DNA of 64,000 nt from Saxidomus purpurata (GCA_022818135.1 JAFMSR010000008.1:34775712-34839711), one strand, 5' to 3'. Positions 14,601 to 25,039 are shown, counted from the stretch's first letter. Notes: generated from the sequence alone by a model not told the origin. Numbers and translations: made by a program.

Positions 14601-17600
14601 GACCATCTACATTTCATGGTAACTCTTGGCTGCTTTAAACAGGTGTGACTGTATTATGATAGTCAAGGACTATAGGAGGGTTGACCGCAAAACTGTTGTA
14701 AGTCCTTTATTTCATATAAAGGAATAGGAACATACGGCAGTAACTTTAGCTCTGATGCCCTGCCACAGTTGTGTCATTTCAAACCAGTCTGACGATGTCC
14801 TCAGGTTCAGCAGACGTATTGTTGTATCACCAATACCTAGAGCCAGTCGACCTACAAACAATTCAAATCATAAGGCATACTGCAAAATTCACACTAAAAG
14901 CTACCCTATTATTCTTTATGAAGTACAATGTAATACTTTTCAGATTTAACAAACTTTTGTTTTGTTGTTTCTTGTCCCTTCTGACCCCAAGATTTCTCCT
15001 CAGGTGAAACTGCCAAGACCCCTGAAAGGTGCAGGTTTAAGAGAAGGACGCAGATTCAAAAGAATCTGGGTACCAGACCTTAGCATTTACAAATAGACCC
15101 CTTGGTTCTTTTACGTACCCTATATATAGCAGTGATACACAGAAGATAACCTGTGGGTTTTTAACCAGTTCATCTCTAGATGGGTGGGTAACACTGAAAA
15201 GGTTTCTGAAATTTACAGTGCCCCTGCCAAGAATCAAACCTGGGACCTCCAGATTGTTAGTTCACGACTCCACCACTGCACCAACAATTACCAAAGTACT
15301 TATCATAACAATTTCAAGTGATATTATCCTTCAAAATGACCATCGTAGTTTGAAGAAAGATATTTAGCAGTGATATACACTTACAAAATTGAATATCAGT
15401 GCTCTGAGGAATTATAACTAACATGTATGAATCTGTATAAAAAGCTTCATTTCTACTGAATATGATGAAATATTTTACAATCCAAGACTAGCACAACAAT
15501 GCAATATCATTTCTATTGTTTATTTCAACATGTAATGACTATCTTGGATAGCAAAGACAACATTTACAGTTTGGGAAAGGTTATCACATTATCCACAAAA
15601 CTTTGGTATCATACTGATGAAATTGAAATATGTCATGCATGCAAATGACGCATTAACTGCGGATGTATCATTCCATTGTGGAACACCCATGGTTGTTGAC
15701 TCCACTACGCTCCATACATTGTGTGATGTATGATGTGATGTATGGAGCGTAGCGGAGTCAACAACAATGGGTGTCTGACGATGATATTAAAAGTCTTTGG
15801 CAAAAACTTAAGCTTCAAGCAGCAAATTACAGGTTTTTATTGTTTCTACCACAACTAAATGTTTTTAAAAATATCTACAGAAATAAGATATTTTACATTT
15901 CGCTCAGGCCTTTGTAGCATAATACATTTTGTGATTTAAACATTGTACTCATTCTCTGACCAAAAATGATGACAGCTTTCTTATTGGTCTGCAGTCGACA
16001 TTGTACAAAGCGACCACCCAAGGGCCCTTCAAATTCCGGCCCCTTAATAGAGTGGTCTCTTAATAGAATTTGTGATATTTCGATAGACAGACAATTTTTG
16101 AACTGTTAATAAAATACATGTACATAATTTATACAATGTATGTTTGTTTGTTGTATTTTGTATTTTGTATGGCATCTTGTATTAAATAACAAAATTATTC
16201 TCAAATATTTTTTTTTTATGTACATGTACATATTTTCAGATAGCAAGTCATCATCAATCATCATCATAGTCATCATTTCCAATTATGTCTTTAACAAGGC
16301 CAAATACAAACTTCTACCTCAACTGAAACCGAAAGTAAAATCGGAAATGCGACTGACGAATATTCAAATCAAAATCAACATTAAACGTTAACATAAACTG
16401 TTCATTTGAAGTGCTATAAATGAACTTTCTATGAAAACTAAAAGATAGTTTGCTTATTTATCTTCATATCACCTCAAATATTGTTAAAAAAAGATTGTGA
16501 AAATGGTTAAAACTTTTACCTATTCATGCACCAAAAAAATGGTTGTTTACTTGATTGTTCGATCGTTACATTTAATTGCCGTATTCAATGTATTTAGGTG
16601 CGAACAAACACGCTAATTATCCGGGTGAAAAATACCTAAAGGTGTTATTCGTCAATTTATTTAAAGAACGATCGCTTAATACATATGTTTAGAGTATTTG
16701 GGACCAATTTTTACTGGCCGCTGGTTGCTCAATAAAATGAACGCTTAATGGAAAACGGTCGGGAGGGATTTCAAGTGGTCGTTAAATAGAAAAGTCGCTT
16801 AATGCAGGTGGTCGCATGTACAATGTCGACTGTATATAGATGAACAACTGTATACCTGGATCAAATGGTGATGTTTTTGCTACATACAGATATCCACCTA
16901 ATGTTGGCAGGGTTCCTATCTGACACTTCAGCTTCATGTCCCAGAAAATGATCTGAAATATCAACAGTACAGATCTACCAGAAGTCATCTCAAATAAAAA
17001 CTTTACAGTTTTACTAAAGAGAAAAGACTGTTTATGTTTCTGCAAGACAGTGGTCTCAGTAATTATAGTCAAATACTGCTAATAACATTACTTAGAACAA
17101 GCTACCAGGGATCGGCCTAGACCCAGATTTTAGGGAGAAGTGACTTCTCCCTCTTGGAAAAATAGGGAGAAGTTTTCAGGAACAGAGAGAAGTGAGACAC
17201 ATCTGCATTAATTTACAGATTAACTTTCATGATGGATTGTTGTTAAATGAGGCCTCTAGATTGTTCAACAATGATAATAGCTTTTAATCCCATTTCTACC
17301 ATTATTTTTCAGAAAATTACCAAAGATTTTTTTGTTGTTTTTGTTTTAGCATTTATTCATTTTAATCAAATGCTCTTTATAATTAATATGTCCGAAAATT
17401 TCGTCTACCCGGAAATCAGTGCAGATGCCAAATTTTGTGGTTGTAATTTTGTTAACAATAAAGTCGATGTTTCAATATTCATATTAAAAATACTTGTTAA
17501 ATGTAAAATCATTTTTAATGAAATCTCTTTCATGATTGACAACGTCCGAAATTTTGATTATCCGAAAATCGGTACAGATTTGCTATTTCATAGGTGTTTT

Positions 17601-20600
17601 CTTTGGCCAAATAATAAAAAAATCGCCAAATATTTTAATAATTTCTTCACTCAACATCATCTAAATGTTAACTGCTAACGGTGTACAAGAACTGAAGTGG
17701 TAAGATCATGTGAAGGCCCTATTTTGAATACACGGAGACGTGTCAAAAATTTGACACACGCCTGAGGCAATAAATGAAAGGGACAACAAATATCATGTAT
17801 TTAGGGATTATTGATTTGTTAGAAGAGTTGTTTATTCAAATTAGTATATATTTTCTATGCTGACTACTCCCCAGACAGTTAATTGGGTCAAAGGTCAAAT
17901 GACGTCATTGGAATTTCGGCGGCGACTTTGATTTCGCTTTGATCTGCAGAATAGGCGAAGTGAGACATGTGAGAGCGACTTCTTCGCCCTAGTCGCCCCC
18001 TCGGCCGATCACTGGCTACTGAGGCATTACCTTACATTAAAGTTTTAGCGTGAACAGCCCAAGTAATAAATAGGACGTAATTTGTTGTTATGTTGCAAGA
18101 GTTATGACCCAGTCTCTATGATTTTGTTTCATGACTTCTGTAAGGCTGCAACAATAACCGGATGTAGATGGAAACAAACACGATGCAAAGAGTGTTAAAG
18201 TGGATCTTGTTAACTTTATTGCATAATCTTAAATTAAAATGCTTTCTCACCAGACTGCAACAAACCACCCTAGTTCTTATTCTTTTCTACCTTAATGTTT
18301 GAATACACATCATATTAAAGGGTCCAGTACCACATAAATGTACAGTCATTTTTTAAAGGTACCCTGCATCCAGATGCAAGTAAAATTCCTTCACAAAGTT
18401 ACTTTAAAACTGATTGCTCTTATCCATTTATGTTACAATTTGATTCTTCTCAAAACAATACCTGTCTATCCATTGATGTAGAACACATAATCGTTTTCTC
18501 ACTTCCTACAAGGCACAAGTTGAATGAGAACCTTGTATGTCCCTTCCCTGGAGCATGTAAACCTTGGCACCTCTCTTTACCATCCTTGGTAATATCCCAT
18601 AATAAAATGTCTCCACTACAAAGAAAATCATGTTAAAAACTTTTGGATAAACTACAAAGTATTCAATATTCTGTTGCTTTTTTGTCTATCCCTGTTTTAG
18701 TCATAACAAGTTGTGGAAACATACTGTGCTCAAGAATGGAAAATCTATTGTGACACCCCTGTCTGGCAAGTTGGCACATAAAGTGCTTGAAAATGGAAAA
18801 TCCATTGTGACACCCCTGTCTGGAAAGTTAGCTCATGTGCACAAAAATGGAAAATCCATTGTGACACCCCTATCGTCTCTCTGTGCTTGTAACAGATAAT
18901 CTTATCCTGCAAGTTTTTTTCAAAAGCAGTTTAAATGTTGACTTGCATTTAAAGCATCTATATAAAACAAAAACAAACATTTCAGCTGAAGATACAAACA
19001 TTAAAGTGACTTTTTAGTTTTTACCTCTGTGAGCTTGAAACAATGTTCTGTGGAGAGTGTGGTAACCAACACAGCGTAAGCCAACTTCGTGCTTTGCCTC
19101 CATCATCTGCTCTCTCTCGTCTTCCAGGGGCAGGTAATTTCAACAGAGACAGCTGTCTAGCTCGACTTGTGCTCCATATTCGAATAGTTTTGTCTTTACT
19201 ACCAGAAGCCAACAGCCAACCCTCTGAACCAAAACCATCATCACTTCCTGTAGGCTCAGGCTTTTTCCTCCAAGATTCTTCTACATTATAAAACAAAAAA
19301 TAAACAAGATGATGCATAAACATGCACTATGAATTCCCCTACCAATTTGGAGCAATCTAAAAAAAAGGTACACATACACATATGTACACACTATGGTATG
19401 GTAAAGGTAATACAATGAAAATGACGAGGAGAACTTGTATGCAACATATACAGCTATATTAAACCAAGGTATAAGACCCAAGTGTGGCCTTGACCTTGGG
19501 AGTAGGAAGCTGTATGTTGTGCACGACACACCTTCATCACATGGGTAACAATCCTGTGAAATTATATTGAAATTTGTTTGTACACTATAAAGATAAAGAG
19601 CACTGAAAGCAGATAAGAAATACTGCATTTTGCAACATAACATTAACTTACAGAAATTGAGCCCTTAAGTATAACCTTGACCTGGACTGGCTGTTGTGCA
19701 TGACACACCCTCATCACATGGGTAACAATTGGTTAGGTATATCAAAAGCGGTTCATGCATGTGGAAGATACAGATTGGAAACAAAATTGCACTTAGTAGT
19801 CTTTGTGAGCCGTAAGTGTGACCTTGATCTTGGAAGTAGGTTGCTGGCAGTTGTGCATAACACACCCTTGGAGTATGGGTAACAATTGTGTCATGTTATA
19901 TCAAAATTGATCAATGCATGGAAGATACAGGCCGGAAACAAAATTGCATGTAGTGTTAGAGCCCTTGTGCATGACACACCCTTCTGGGATGGGTAACCAT
20001 GGTGTGAAGTTATCTCACATTCCGTCCATGCATGTGGAAGATACCGACCAGAAACAAAATTGTGGACAGACAGACAAGATGCAAGAGTGACAGAAATGAA
20101 TGGGGACAACAGGTGTCTCAAACTTCCCCTTAATGGGGAATTGGCATTTACTTACCAACACCAAATGACTCTAGGTCTGTAATATCCTGGCTCGTCTCAG
20201 TAGGCTTGAAATTTTCTCCAGCAATAGGGCACCACACCACTGAATATATTTCCTCATCATGACCCCGAAGACGAGACACAATTACACCACCTCGCTTCAC
20301 ATCAATCAGGATTATCTGGCCTGTTTTGTAACTAACAAGAAAGTCAAAATTTCTATCATGCATTTTTGCATAAAGGAACATTAAAATGTTACAAAAAAGA
20401 TGAAATGTAAAACAATTTGGAATGATTAGGAGTTTAAGCTGAAAATAAAATTTTGGTAAAAGTTTTGAAAAAAACCATGAGCTGTCACATGTAGGTGATA
20501 AATGCTCCCAATGTGGTGATGCTTGAATATGGTTCTTGTTTACTGCACTACTACACTTCTATTCATTGCCAATTTTACCCATATCTGGTATAAACCTATT

Positions 20601-23600
20601 GCATATTGAAGCAAGGTAATCGGACAGAATTATGGTTCTTGTACACTGCACTTCTTCTCACTGTGCTCTATCACTATATAAAGTTTAAAGTCATTCCCTT
20701 TTATACTTTTGAAGTTGTGCTCCTGACAAGGAAGTGGGGATGGACAACTGATTTCTATATACCACCAGACGTTCCTTCTCCATAGAAAGGTCAAATTGCA
20801 ACTTAAAATGCTACATCTCTCTCAAAATGCAAAGTTAAAGAGAAGACAACACAACAAACATTCCTGGTAAATAATCCTTCTCAGAAATAAAATAGTATTG
20901 TCTGTGATGTAACTAAATGTCAAAATATAACAAGTTAGCACAAGAGGCCCAAAAGGACCAGTACACTCTACTGGACTGACTGGATTGTTCTGAGTAAGTT
21001 TTGTGAAAGCCTTTTGCAATATTATCAAGGAAAAGCTAACAAAGGTCACTGTGACATTGAACCACTAACCCCCAAAACAGTAGGAATCATCTACTCAATA
21101 ATACCAATCATCCTATGGAATCAGAAGACTATTGTTGATAATTAGATCTCAAAATATTGAGCTGAAATGATTTTCAAAGTTTGGGTCACTGTGACCTTAA
21201 CCTTTGACCCACTGACCCAAAAAACTATGGGGATCATCTACAAGTTTCATGCAACCTACTGAACGAATTTCATGAAAGTCGAACGAAAATTGTGACCTGT
21301 AGTGTGTTATCAAGGAAAAGTTTAAGGAGGTCACTGTGACCTTGACCTTTGAGCCACTGACCCTAAATTTAAGTGCCTAAAAACAGTAGCGATCATCTAC
21401 TCAGTAAGACCAATCATTCTACGAAGTTTGAAGACTGTGGGTCAAACAGATCTAAGATATAGAGTGGAAAGGATTTTCAAATTTTGGTCACCATGACCTT
21501 GACCTTTGAACCCCCAAAAAGTAGGAATCATCTGCAGGTTGCAGGCAACCTTCTGAGAGCAAGTTTGCTGAAAGTAAACGAAAATTGTGACCTGTTATAA
21601 TGGAGGTCACTCTGACTCACTAACCCCAAAAACAATAGGGATCATCTACATGTTACAAGCAACATTCTGACCATGTTTGATGAAAATTGAATGAAATTTT
21701 GACCTGTACAATGTTATCAAGCAAACTCTACTAGAGGTCACTGTGACCTTGACCTTCGACCCACTGACCCCAAAAACAATAGGGACCATCTACAGGTTGC
21801 AGTCACCTTATAAGTAAGTTTCATGGAAGTCAAATTAAAATTGTGACCTACAGACTGTTATGAAGGAAAAGTTTAAACAAGATTTAGACAAACAGAAGGA
21901 CTAGGGACAAACCACCCTTGCATACTCTGCTGGATTTGTCCAGTAGAGCTAAAAACTGCTTGTTGTTTTGATTTTTTAACAAAAACACTGTTCAAGGCAC
22001 ATCATATAAGCATACCCCATGGCGACTATTCCAGTTTTATAAGGTGATGCAGACATGCATAAAATGCCTGCTTTCTCAGGTCTGTGTGCTGCCTGTTTGT
22101 TACTGTCAAACTGCCATACTCCCACAGTTCCATGCTCATCACCAGATAGTATCAGATCAGTCTGCCCTGATGACCAACAAAGACATGTTACTTTATGCTG
22201 AAATAAGATACATGTACACAATAGTTATGCGGAATCTGTAGACATTCTTATTAGTTTACTCGCTCACCTAAGCACAAAGTGCCTGTGGTGAGCTATTAAT
22301 TAAGATAGTTGAATATCTGTCATCTGTTGAATTTCTGTCAACTTGTAGTATGTTAACATGCTACACCTCCAGCAACCTTAATGATACTTACTTGTGTTAT
22401 AGGCCCTGGCTACATGTAAATTTCGTTGGATCAACTACTTTAATTACAAATTTAAACTAATAAACAACCACAGCCTTTCATACTGCTATTAGAATGCAGT
22501 TACTCAGCTTAAGTCACCAACATAAAACAAGAGCTGCCAGTTAGACAGCTACCTAGACTTTTTTCAGTTCTTGCCAATGAAACAAAACTTTGGCAGTAAA
22601 AGACAAAACAAGGATCTGTATAAACAAGGACCACAAGCAGCAAGACAATTTTTCCTAGTCCTGAATAATACAGCAAAATTTTTAATTTATACTTTCAAGT
22701 GGTTAATGATATATGCAGTGACTGGGAAACCCACGCGCCATGCGCCATTTGCGCATAAAATGCAAAAATGTCACATAAAAAATCTATCAAATGCGCCCTG
22801 TGTCGCATACAAAAAAATCGAAATATTTTGAGTTCGAAATATTTTGAGTACGAAACGTGTATCGATCAGGCGCTTTACTGTATACTTTTGCCATAAATAC
22901 AAGCGTTTATATGATCAGTGTCAATTAAGCGCTTCTTTCACGAAATAAAGCGTTTTATCGAGAAAATGTTTCCGAAACGGAGACTAGCCCCTATTGCTGG
23001 CCAAAGCTCGCTAAAATCTTTCATAAAAGACGTTGACCCCAACGATCTGGGGTACAACACAAACGCTACAAGCCTCAGTTAACATATCAGTAGACAAAAC
23101 GAGTGTAACGAAGCTCAGCTGGAAAATACCAGCGAGGTGAATGCAGTTGCCCCAATCTTCCTCCATTTACGAATCCAACTAAGACTAAGAGGGAAACTAA
23201 GAGGAAGCCAATTTACAAGCCATGTATGATGCATGACACTTCAAGACTTGGTTTAAAATATGGCCCTGGCAGTACAAAAGTGCAGGTGCCTTGTTCTGTA
23301 AAACATTTGTGGACTCTGGATAGCACAATGCTTTTGTATCTGGGTGCAAAGTGGTCACACATGTTTTACAGAACAATACAATTGCCATCAACACCAAAAG
23401 TCGTCTTCAACAGAACATCTTAAATTTAGACAATGAAAACGGAATAAAATTCTTTTAGTAAGTTCTACAATTCATTCTGCAGAACCCAATACTGACAGCA
23501 ATCCTTCCCTCGCACCATTAGAGATTGGAATAAGCTGCCTGCAGATATCATGTCAGCTGGGTCAGTTGACTCTTTCAGAGCTCAACAGTTCCAAACACTT

Positions 23601-24721
23601 TATCTAACTCCCTCTTGTTTTTATCCTTCGCTGTTAATATTTTCAATTTTATTTCTATTTTCCCTCTTCTTGTGCACCCTGGCAATAAATCGTCAATCAG
23701 TTGAAGGTGGCCATTAACTTGGAATCCTCACTTTCGTACAGCCAGGGCCATATTCTAAACAAAGTGTCTTGCACATTTATAATTATTAATATGTGGCTTG
23801 TAAATTGTCTGACTCTTAGTGTCACATACATTTTCTTAAATGTCACATAAAAATTTCAAATGTCACATAACTTTTCACACATTCGTGACATTTGTCACAT
23901 AGAAAAAAATCCTTTCCCGGTCACTGTATATGTGCATGACAGTGCCAGTTACATACAAGACTTTATTAATAAGGAATTTCTAAGAACAAATCAAAAGATA
24001 TTTCTTCAAAGTAATATCTCAAATGGTTAAGTCAACAAGTGGACAACTAAAAAATTAACTGAATTTCTAAGTTAAAAAGGGCCTTAACTCAAATGAAAGC
24101 CTTGACAGAGTTACTTCCTCTGTATGGAGGAAAAGATAGTAAAAAAGTATGATAAGTTTTAAAGCAATAACTGAAATGCTTTTGAAATAAAGTGGGAATA
24201 TACGAAAAACTTAACAAAGTTTAATGCACTTTATAACAGTACAAGTCAAAAAAGGGCCATAATTCTGACAAAACCCTTGACAGTTATCTACTCTTGCCTG
24301 TTGATGGAGGTTATGATGGTTAACAACTACAGTAAGTTTCAAAATACTTCTAATGGTTTGAAATAAAGTGAGCCAAAAATAATAAGTTTGTACACCATCA
24401 TAATTTTCGATTTTTTGTTCATACCGAATGTATAGAATGCTCATATTTCACTGCACAATCTTCTGTGTTCCAAAGTTTGACATTTCCATCTTCTGACGCA
24501 CTACAACAGAGTGTCGCATATTCTTCATGATCGCACAATGTAAGTGCTGTCAACTTCTCTCTGTGGCTAGCAAAAACGGATTTAAACCTCGGCGGATAGC
24601 TGTCGCATCCGAAAATATATACATCATGGCGGGCACCGAATACGAGTACTCCTGAGGAGTTACTATCAGTAACTTTGCTGCAGTACCAGTTTGGTGAAGC
24701 AGGTATTAATCTAATTGACAT
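2537..24721 (-). CDS. GEMIN5: GEMIN5 (gem-associated protein 5), 5' part, 13 exons, truncated by left window edge
   Basis: Known role: Gemin5 reads the Sm site and cap of snRNAs and delivers them to the SMN complex; it also binds mRNA and ribosomes. Seen: exons (minus) 24425-24721, 22016-22197, 20156-20331, 19025-19280, 18462-18615, 16856-16952, 14736-14851, 13295-13380, 11536-11612, 10034-10173, 7159-7238, 6204-6397, 2537-2679, all GT-AG, total 1998 nt = 666 codons with matching phases and no internal stop. The product aligns from memory with human Gemin5 from its N-terminus (SPNWYC, holding the Trp-Tyr pair reported to stack on the Sm-site RNA) through most of the 14 WD40 repeats, e.g. [58 protein letters not shown]. 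The last WD repeat(s) and the C-terminal TPR-like and RNA-binding parts must lie left of the window. ATG 24719-24721 is chosen because it lies just before the conserved N-terminus; an in-frame GTG lies four codons upstream. Confidence 0.96.
3535..5008 (+). mobile_element. Modular tandem-core element, type gagggcca / aggtgagcta
   Basis: Starts acaagagggcca with a 7-bp hairpin (agggcca / tggccct), then gctcacct, which is complementary to the right end aggtgagc before taaaaa. Seven core units of about 165 bp (gctctaggcc recurring near 3753, 3918, 4080, 4244, 4410, 4574, 4743). A gacggacgg tract precedes the right end. Confidence 0.85.
5455..6115 (+). repeat. Decayed tandem-core element, gcatgacag core
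   Basis: The left end aaagagctgcccctc is decayed. Three to four core units of roughly 150-170 bp follow (catgacaaagtta, gtgcatatatacagga, gtgaccttgacctttga at about 5620). The core is that of the copy at 52.7-53.6 kb. It abuts GEMIN5 exon 12. Confidence 0.75.
6204..6397 (-). CDS. GEMIN5: GEMIN5 exon 12
   Basis: Acceptor ttattcag, donor GTAGGT, ends phase 1. Encodes IVEIYSAED, then [15 protein letters not shown], and ends VDVSNLF, matching human SIEIF and QQHHKLVNTISWH. Confidence 0.95.
7159..7238 (-). CDS. GEMIN5: GEMIN5 exon 11
   Basis: Acceptor tattttcag, donor GTAAGA, ends phase 2. Encodes [20 protein letters not shown] then AVGNDDG, matching human [21 protein letters not shown]. Confidence 0.94.
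7440..7865 (+). repeat. GC-rich dispersed-repeat fragment
   Basis: Includes gagaggggggccgccccctc and a gtttggaggatctcccccta segment, unlike its AT-rich surroundings. It resembles the end of a dispersed repeat, but boundaries could not be set. Confidence 0.4.
7866..8317. mobile_element. MITE-like element, 18-bp terminal inverted repeats
   Basis: Left tcagggtctgtatattac and right gtaatatacggaccctga are inverted with one mismatch. Both flanks carry ttttg, a possible short target duplication. No coding sequence inside. Confidence 0.8.
8318..8728. other. GEMIN5 intron, no recognised feature
   Basis: AT-rich, without exon or repeat structure that I can name. Confidence 0.5.
8729..9366 (+). mobile_element. 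Modular tandem-core element, type atacgcccg / cgggcgtat
   Basis: Starts acaagagtgccaaactgtca, followed by atacgcccg, which is complementary to the right end cgggcgtat before aaaaa. Core units contain gtgaccttgaccttgaag and ttcaagagttacagag. A cggacagacggac tract precedes the right end. Confidence 0.8.
9720..10025 (+). repeat. Decayed tandem-core fragment
   Basis: One to two degraded units (tgacctttgatccttattgt, gtgaccttgacacatag, gttaggaggtatggagc) without clear ends, next to GEMIN5 exon 10. Confidence 0.5.
10034..10173 (-). CDS. GEMIN5: GEMIN5 exon 10
   Basis: Acceptor tgttacag, donor GTAACT, ends phase 0. Encodes [20 protein letters not shown], then a segment ending [10 protein letters not shown], equivalent to human LYSCGGEGIVLQHNP to DTNSIKYKL. 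Confidence 0.92.
11536..11612 (-). CDS. GEMIN5: GEMIN5 exon 9
   Basis: Acceptor actgtag, donor GTACGT, ends phase 1. Encodes [20 protein letters not shown], matching human [20 protein letters not shown]. Confidence 0.94.
11702..12780 (+). mobile_element. Modular tandem-core element, type gagggcca / aggtgagcta, second copy
   Basis: Left acaagagggccatgatggcc forms the same 7-bp hairpin as at 3535. Left gctcacctg pairs with right caggtgagc. The core is different: three units of about 130-140 bp with gacctagtttttgacccc and gatgacccatatt, plus an internal short array. A cggacgacggacg tract precedes the right end. Confidence 0.85.
11957..12215 (+). repeat. Seven-copy array of gctgtctgatcatgatctgc
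   Basis: Seven copies of a 23-bp block containing the palindrome gatcatgatc, separated by AT spacers of varying length, inside the element at 11702-12780. Confidence 0.9.
13295..13380 (-). CDS. GEMIN5: GEMIN5 exon 8
   Basis: Acceptor atattgcag, donor GTAAGT, ends phase 2. Encodes [20 protein letters not shown] then GIYDTFSN, a WD40 blade nearly identical to human. Confidence 0.94.
13470..14028. mobile_element. hAT-type non-autonomous element with 8-bp target duplication
   Basis: Ends tagtgat / atcacta with further imperfect complementarity inward (aatcgg / ccgatt). It is flanked on both sides by ataaacat (13462-13469 and 14029-14036), an exact 8-bp duplication as expected for hAT insertion. 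No transposase seen. Confidence 0.88.
14105..14175 (+). repeat. tRNA-like SINE head
   Basis: gcacagtggtagcac resembles a pol III A box and aagttcgatccc a B box, about 35 bp apart. It does not fold as a complete tRNA, so it is called a SINE-derived fragment. Confidence 0.55.
14736..14851 (-). CDS. GEMIN5: GEMIN5 exon 7
   Basis: Acceptor ttgtttgtag, donor GTATGT, ends phase 0. It is found by joining [17 protein letters not shown] to [11 protein letters not shown], which lines up with human SLAIGVGDGMIRVWN and FWQGVKSKVTA. Confidence 0.92.
15020..15300 (-). repeat. tRNA-derived SINE, minus strand
   Basis: On the minus strand ggtgcagtggtggagtcgtg (A box) is followed by ggtttgattcttgg (B box), then about 200 bp of non-tRNA body. 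The tail is not clear. Confidence 0.6.
15683..15774. repeat. Long perfect-type hairpin, 37-bp arms
   Basis: Arms 15683-15719 and 15738-15774 are inverted copies (35 of 37 matching) around an 18-bp loop. Probably a fold-back element. Confidence 0.9.
15992..16832. mobile_element. TIR element, about 840 bp
   Basis: Left end cagtcgacattgtac and right end gtacaatgtcgactg are inverted and extend imperfectly past 30 bp (gcgaccacc). No coding potential beyond short AT-rich frames. The right end lies 24 bp from GEMIN5 exon 6. Confidence 0.85.
16856..16952 (-). CDS. GEMIN5: GEMIN5 exon 6
   Basis: Acceptor atatttcag, donor GTATAC, ends phase 1. Encodes [20 protein letters not shown] then YLYV. The two Tyr occupy the place of human Phe381/Tyr383 in the RNA-binding face. 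Confidence 0.94.
17105..18015. mobile_element. TIR element, about 910 bp
   Basis: Left ccagggatcggcctag and right ggccgatcactgg are inverted. Short internal repeats (gagaagtgacttctccctc near the left, gcgacttcttcgccc near the right) extend the relation. Interior degenerate. Confidence 0.75.
18462..18615 (-). CDS. GEMIN5: GEMIN5 exon 5
   Basis: Acceptor tttgtag, donor GTATTG, ends phase 0. Encodes GDILLWDIT through STSMDRQ. The Trp of LLWD and the Arg of MDR correspond to human residues reported in cap and Sm-site recognition. Confidence 0.94.
18725..18885 (+). repeat. Three-copy tandem repeat of 54-57 bp
   Basis: Units contain aatggaaaatccattgtgac, itself with the palindrome aatggaaaatccatt. 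The array lies about 110 bp before the acceptor of GEMIN5 exon 5. Confidence 0.85.
19025..19280 (-). CDS. GEMIN5: GEMIN5 exon 4
   Basis: Acceptor tgtag, donor GTAAAA, ends phase 2. Encodes a Ser/Gly-rich loop, then [27 protein letters not shown] and [12 protein letters not shown], matching the human SKDQTIRIW and LWLTLHWP blocks. Confidence 0.95.
19470..20105 (+). repeat. Diverged tandem array in GEMIN5 intron
   Basis: Four units with gtgcatgacacacccttc, catgggtaacaat, gcatgtggaagatac and gaaacaaaattgca, ending in a gacagacaagatg tract. It has the same style as the other tandem-core elements, but the ends are not resolved. Confidence 0.75.
20156..20331 (-). CDS. GEMIN5: GEMIN5 exon 3
   Basis: Acceptor cttgttag, donor GTAAGT, ends phase 1. 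Encodes [11 protein letters not shown], then [16 protein letters not shown], nearly identical to the human segment, then a variable acidic loop ending FGV. Confidence 0.95.
20938..21956 (+). mobile_element. Modular tandem-core element, type ctctactggac / gtccagtagag
   Basis: Left acaagaggcccaaaaggacc carries a small hairpin. Left ctctactggac pairs with right gtccagtagag before ctaaa. About six units with gtcactgtgaccttgacctt, actgaccccaaaaaca and ggatcatctaca. Confidence 0.82.
22016..22197 (-). CDS. GEMIN5: GEMIN5 exon 2
   Basis: Acceptor ttatttcag, donor GTATGC, ends in phase 2 inside a Gly codon. Encodes [20 protein letters not shown] through GIVAMG, the second WD40 blade. Confidence 0.95.
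22258..22300 (-). repeat. Solo right end of a gctcacct-type element
   Basis: gctcacctaagcacaaagtg then cctgtggtgagc is an inverted, shortened copy of the right end near 4972-5006. Confidence 0.6.
22966..23250 (+). pseudogene. Remnant of hAT transposase N-terminus
   Basis: A broken frame reads [20 protein letters not shown], then after stops and frame changes [20 protein letters not shown], a basic segment. This resembles N-termini of hAT (ZMYM/ZNF862-like) transposases. The assignment rests on style and on the hAT-like termini. Confidence 0.45.
23251..23760. mobile_element. Inner inverted-repeat element inside the hAT-like element
   Basis: Arms 23251-23282 and 23729-23760 are inverted with 29 of 32 matching (tatggccctggc / gccagggccata). 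The left arm interrupts the transposase remnant. Confidence 0.75.
23475..23630 (+). pseudogene. Non-LTR retrotransposon relic, C-terminal ORF2 segment
   Basis: One frame reads FCRTQY, a stop, then [20 protein letters not shown] and SFRAQ. The [10 protein letters not shown] motif is typical of the end of many LINE reverse transcriptase proteins. Dead fragment. Confidence 0.7.
24425..24721 (-). CDS. GEMIN5: GEMIN5 exon 1 (coding)
   Basis: Starts [14 protein letters not shown] and ends EHSIHS at donor GTATGA, phase 0. It encodes the N-terminal strand and the first WD40 blade ([12 protein letters not shown]). The Trp-Tyr of SPNWYC matches human Trp14-Tyr15. Confidence 0.95.
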
Positions 24722-25039
24722 TATTAGTTTCACGCGACTTTATCTGCTAAATTTTAAAGAAAAACGTGCTTTCTATGCGCAAAATCGTACCAGAAGATCT
24801 TTAAAATTGAAGTCATGAAACTGCGTCTACTGTGATAAAACCGGTTTCAGGGCCGTGCGTTATCTGTACATGGTATTTCTTTTCCGTTTTCTTCGACTGT
24901 GCCTTTTTTAAACTGAGTAATTCGGACACTATCGTACTTCCAACGCCTAAGTAAACCTATCTGGAAGCATAAATGGCAATGAATCATGAACCAGCATATC
25001 TCATTATTAGTTCAGTACTGATGTAATTGTTAGATAAGT

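Larger units (their letters stand above)
22716..23926. mobile_element. hAT-like element, 1.2 kb, degenerate and nested
   Basis: Left cagtgactgggaaa and right tttcccggtcactg are inverted with one mismatch. The flanks gatatatg and tatatgtg match at 6 of 8 positions, as for an old 8-bp duplication. Contains a transposase remnant and a second element. Confidence 0.75.

Noticed and set aside
16140..16391. 83-codon plus-strand frame
   Set aside because: AT-rich interior of the TIR element at 15992-16832, no domain recognised.
19043..19291. 82-codon plus-strand frame
   Set aside because: Antisense shadow of GEMIN5 exon 4.
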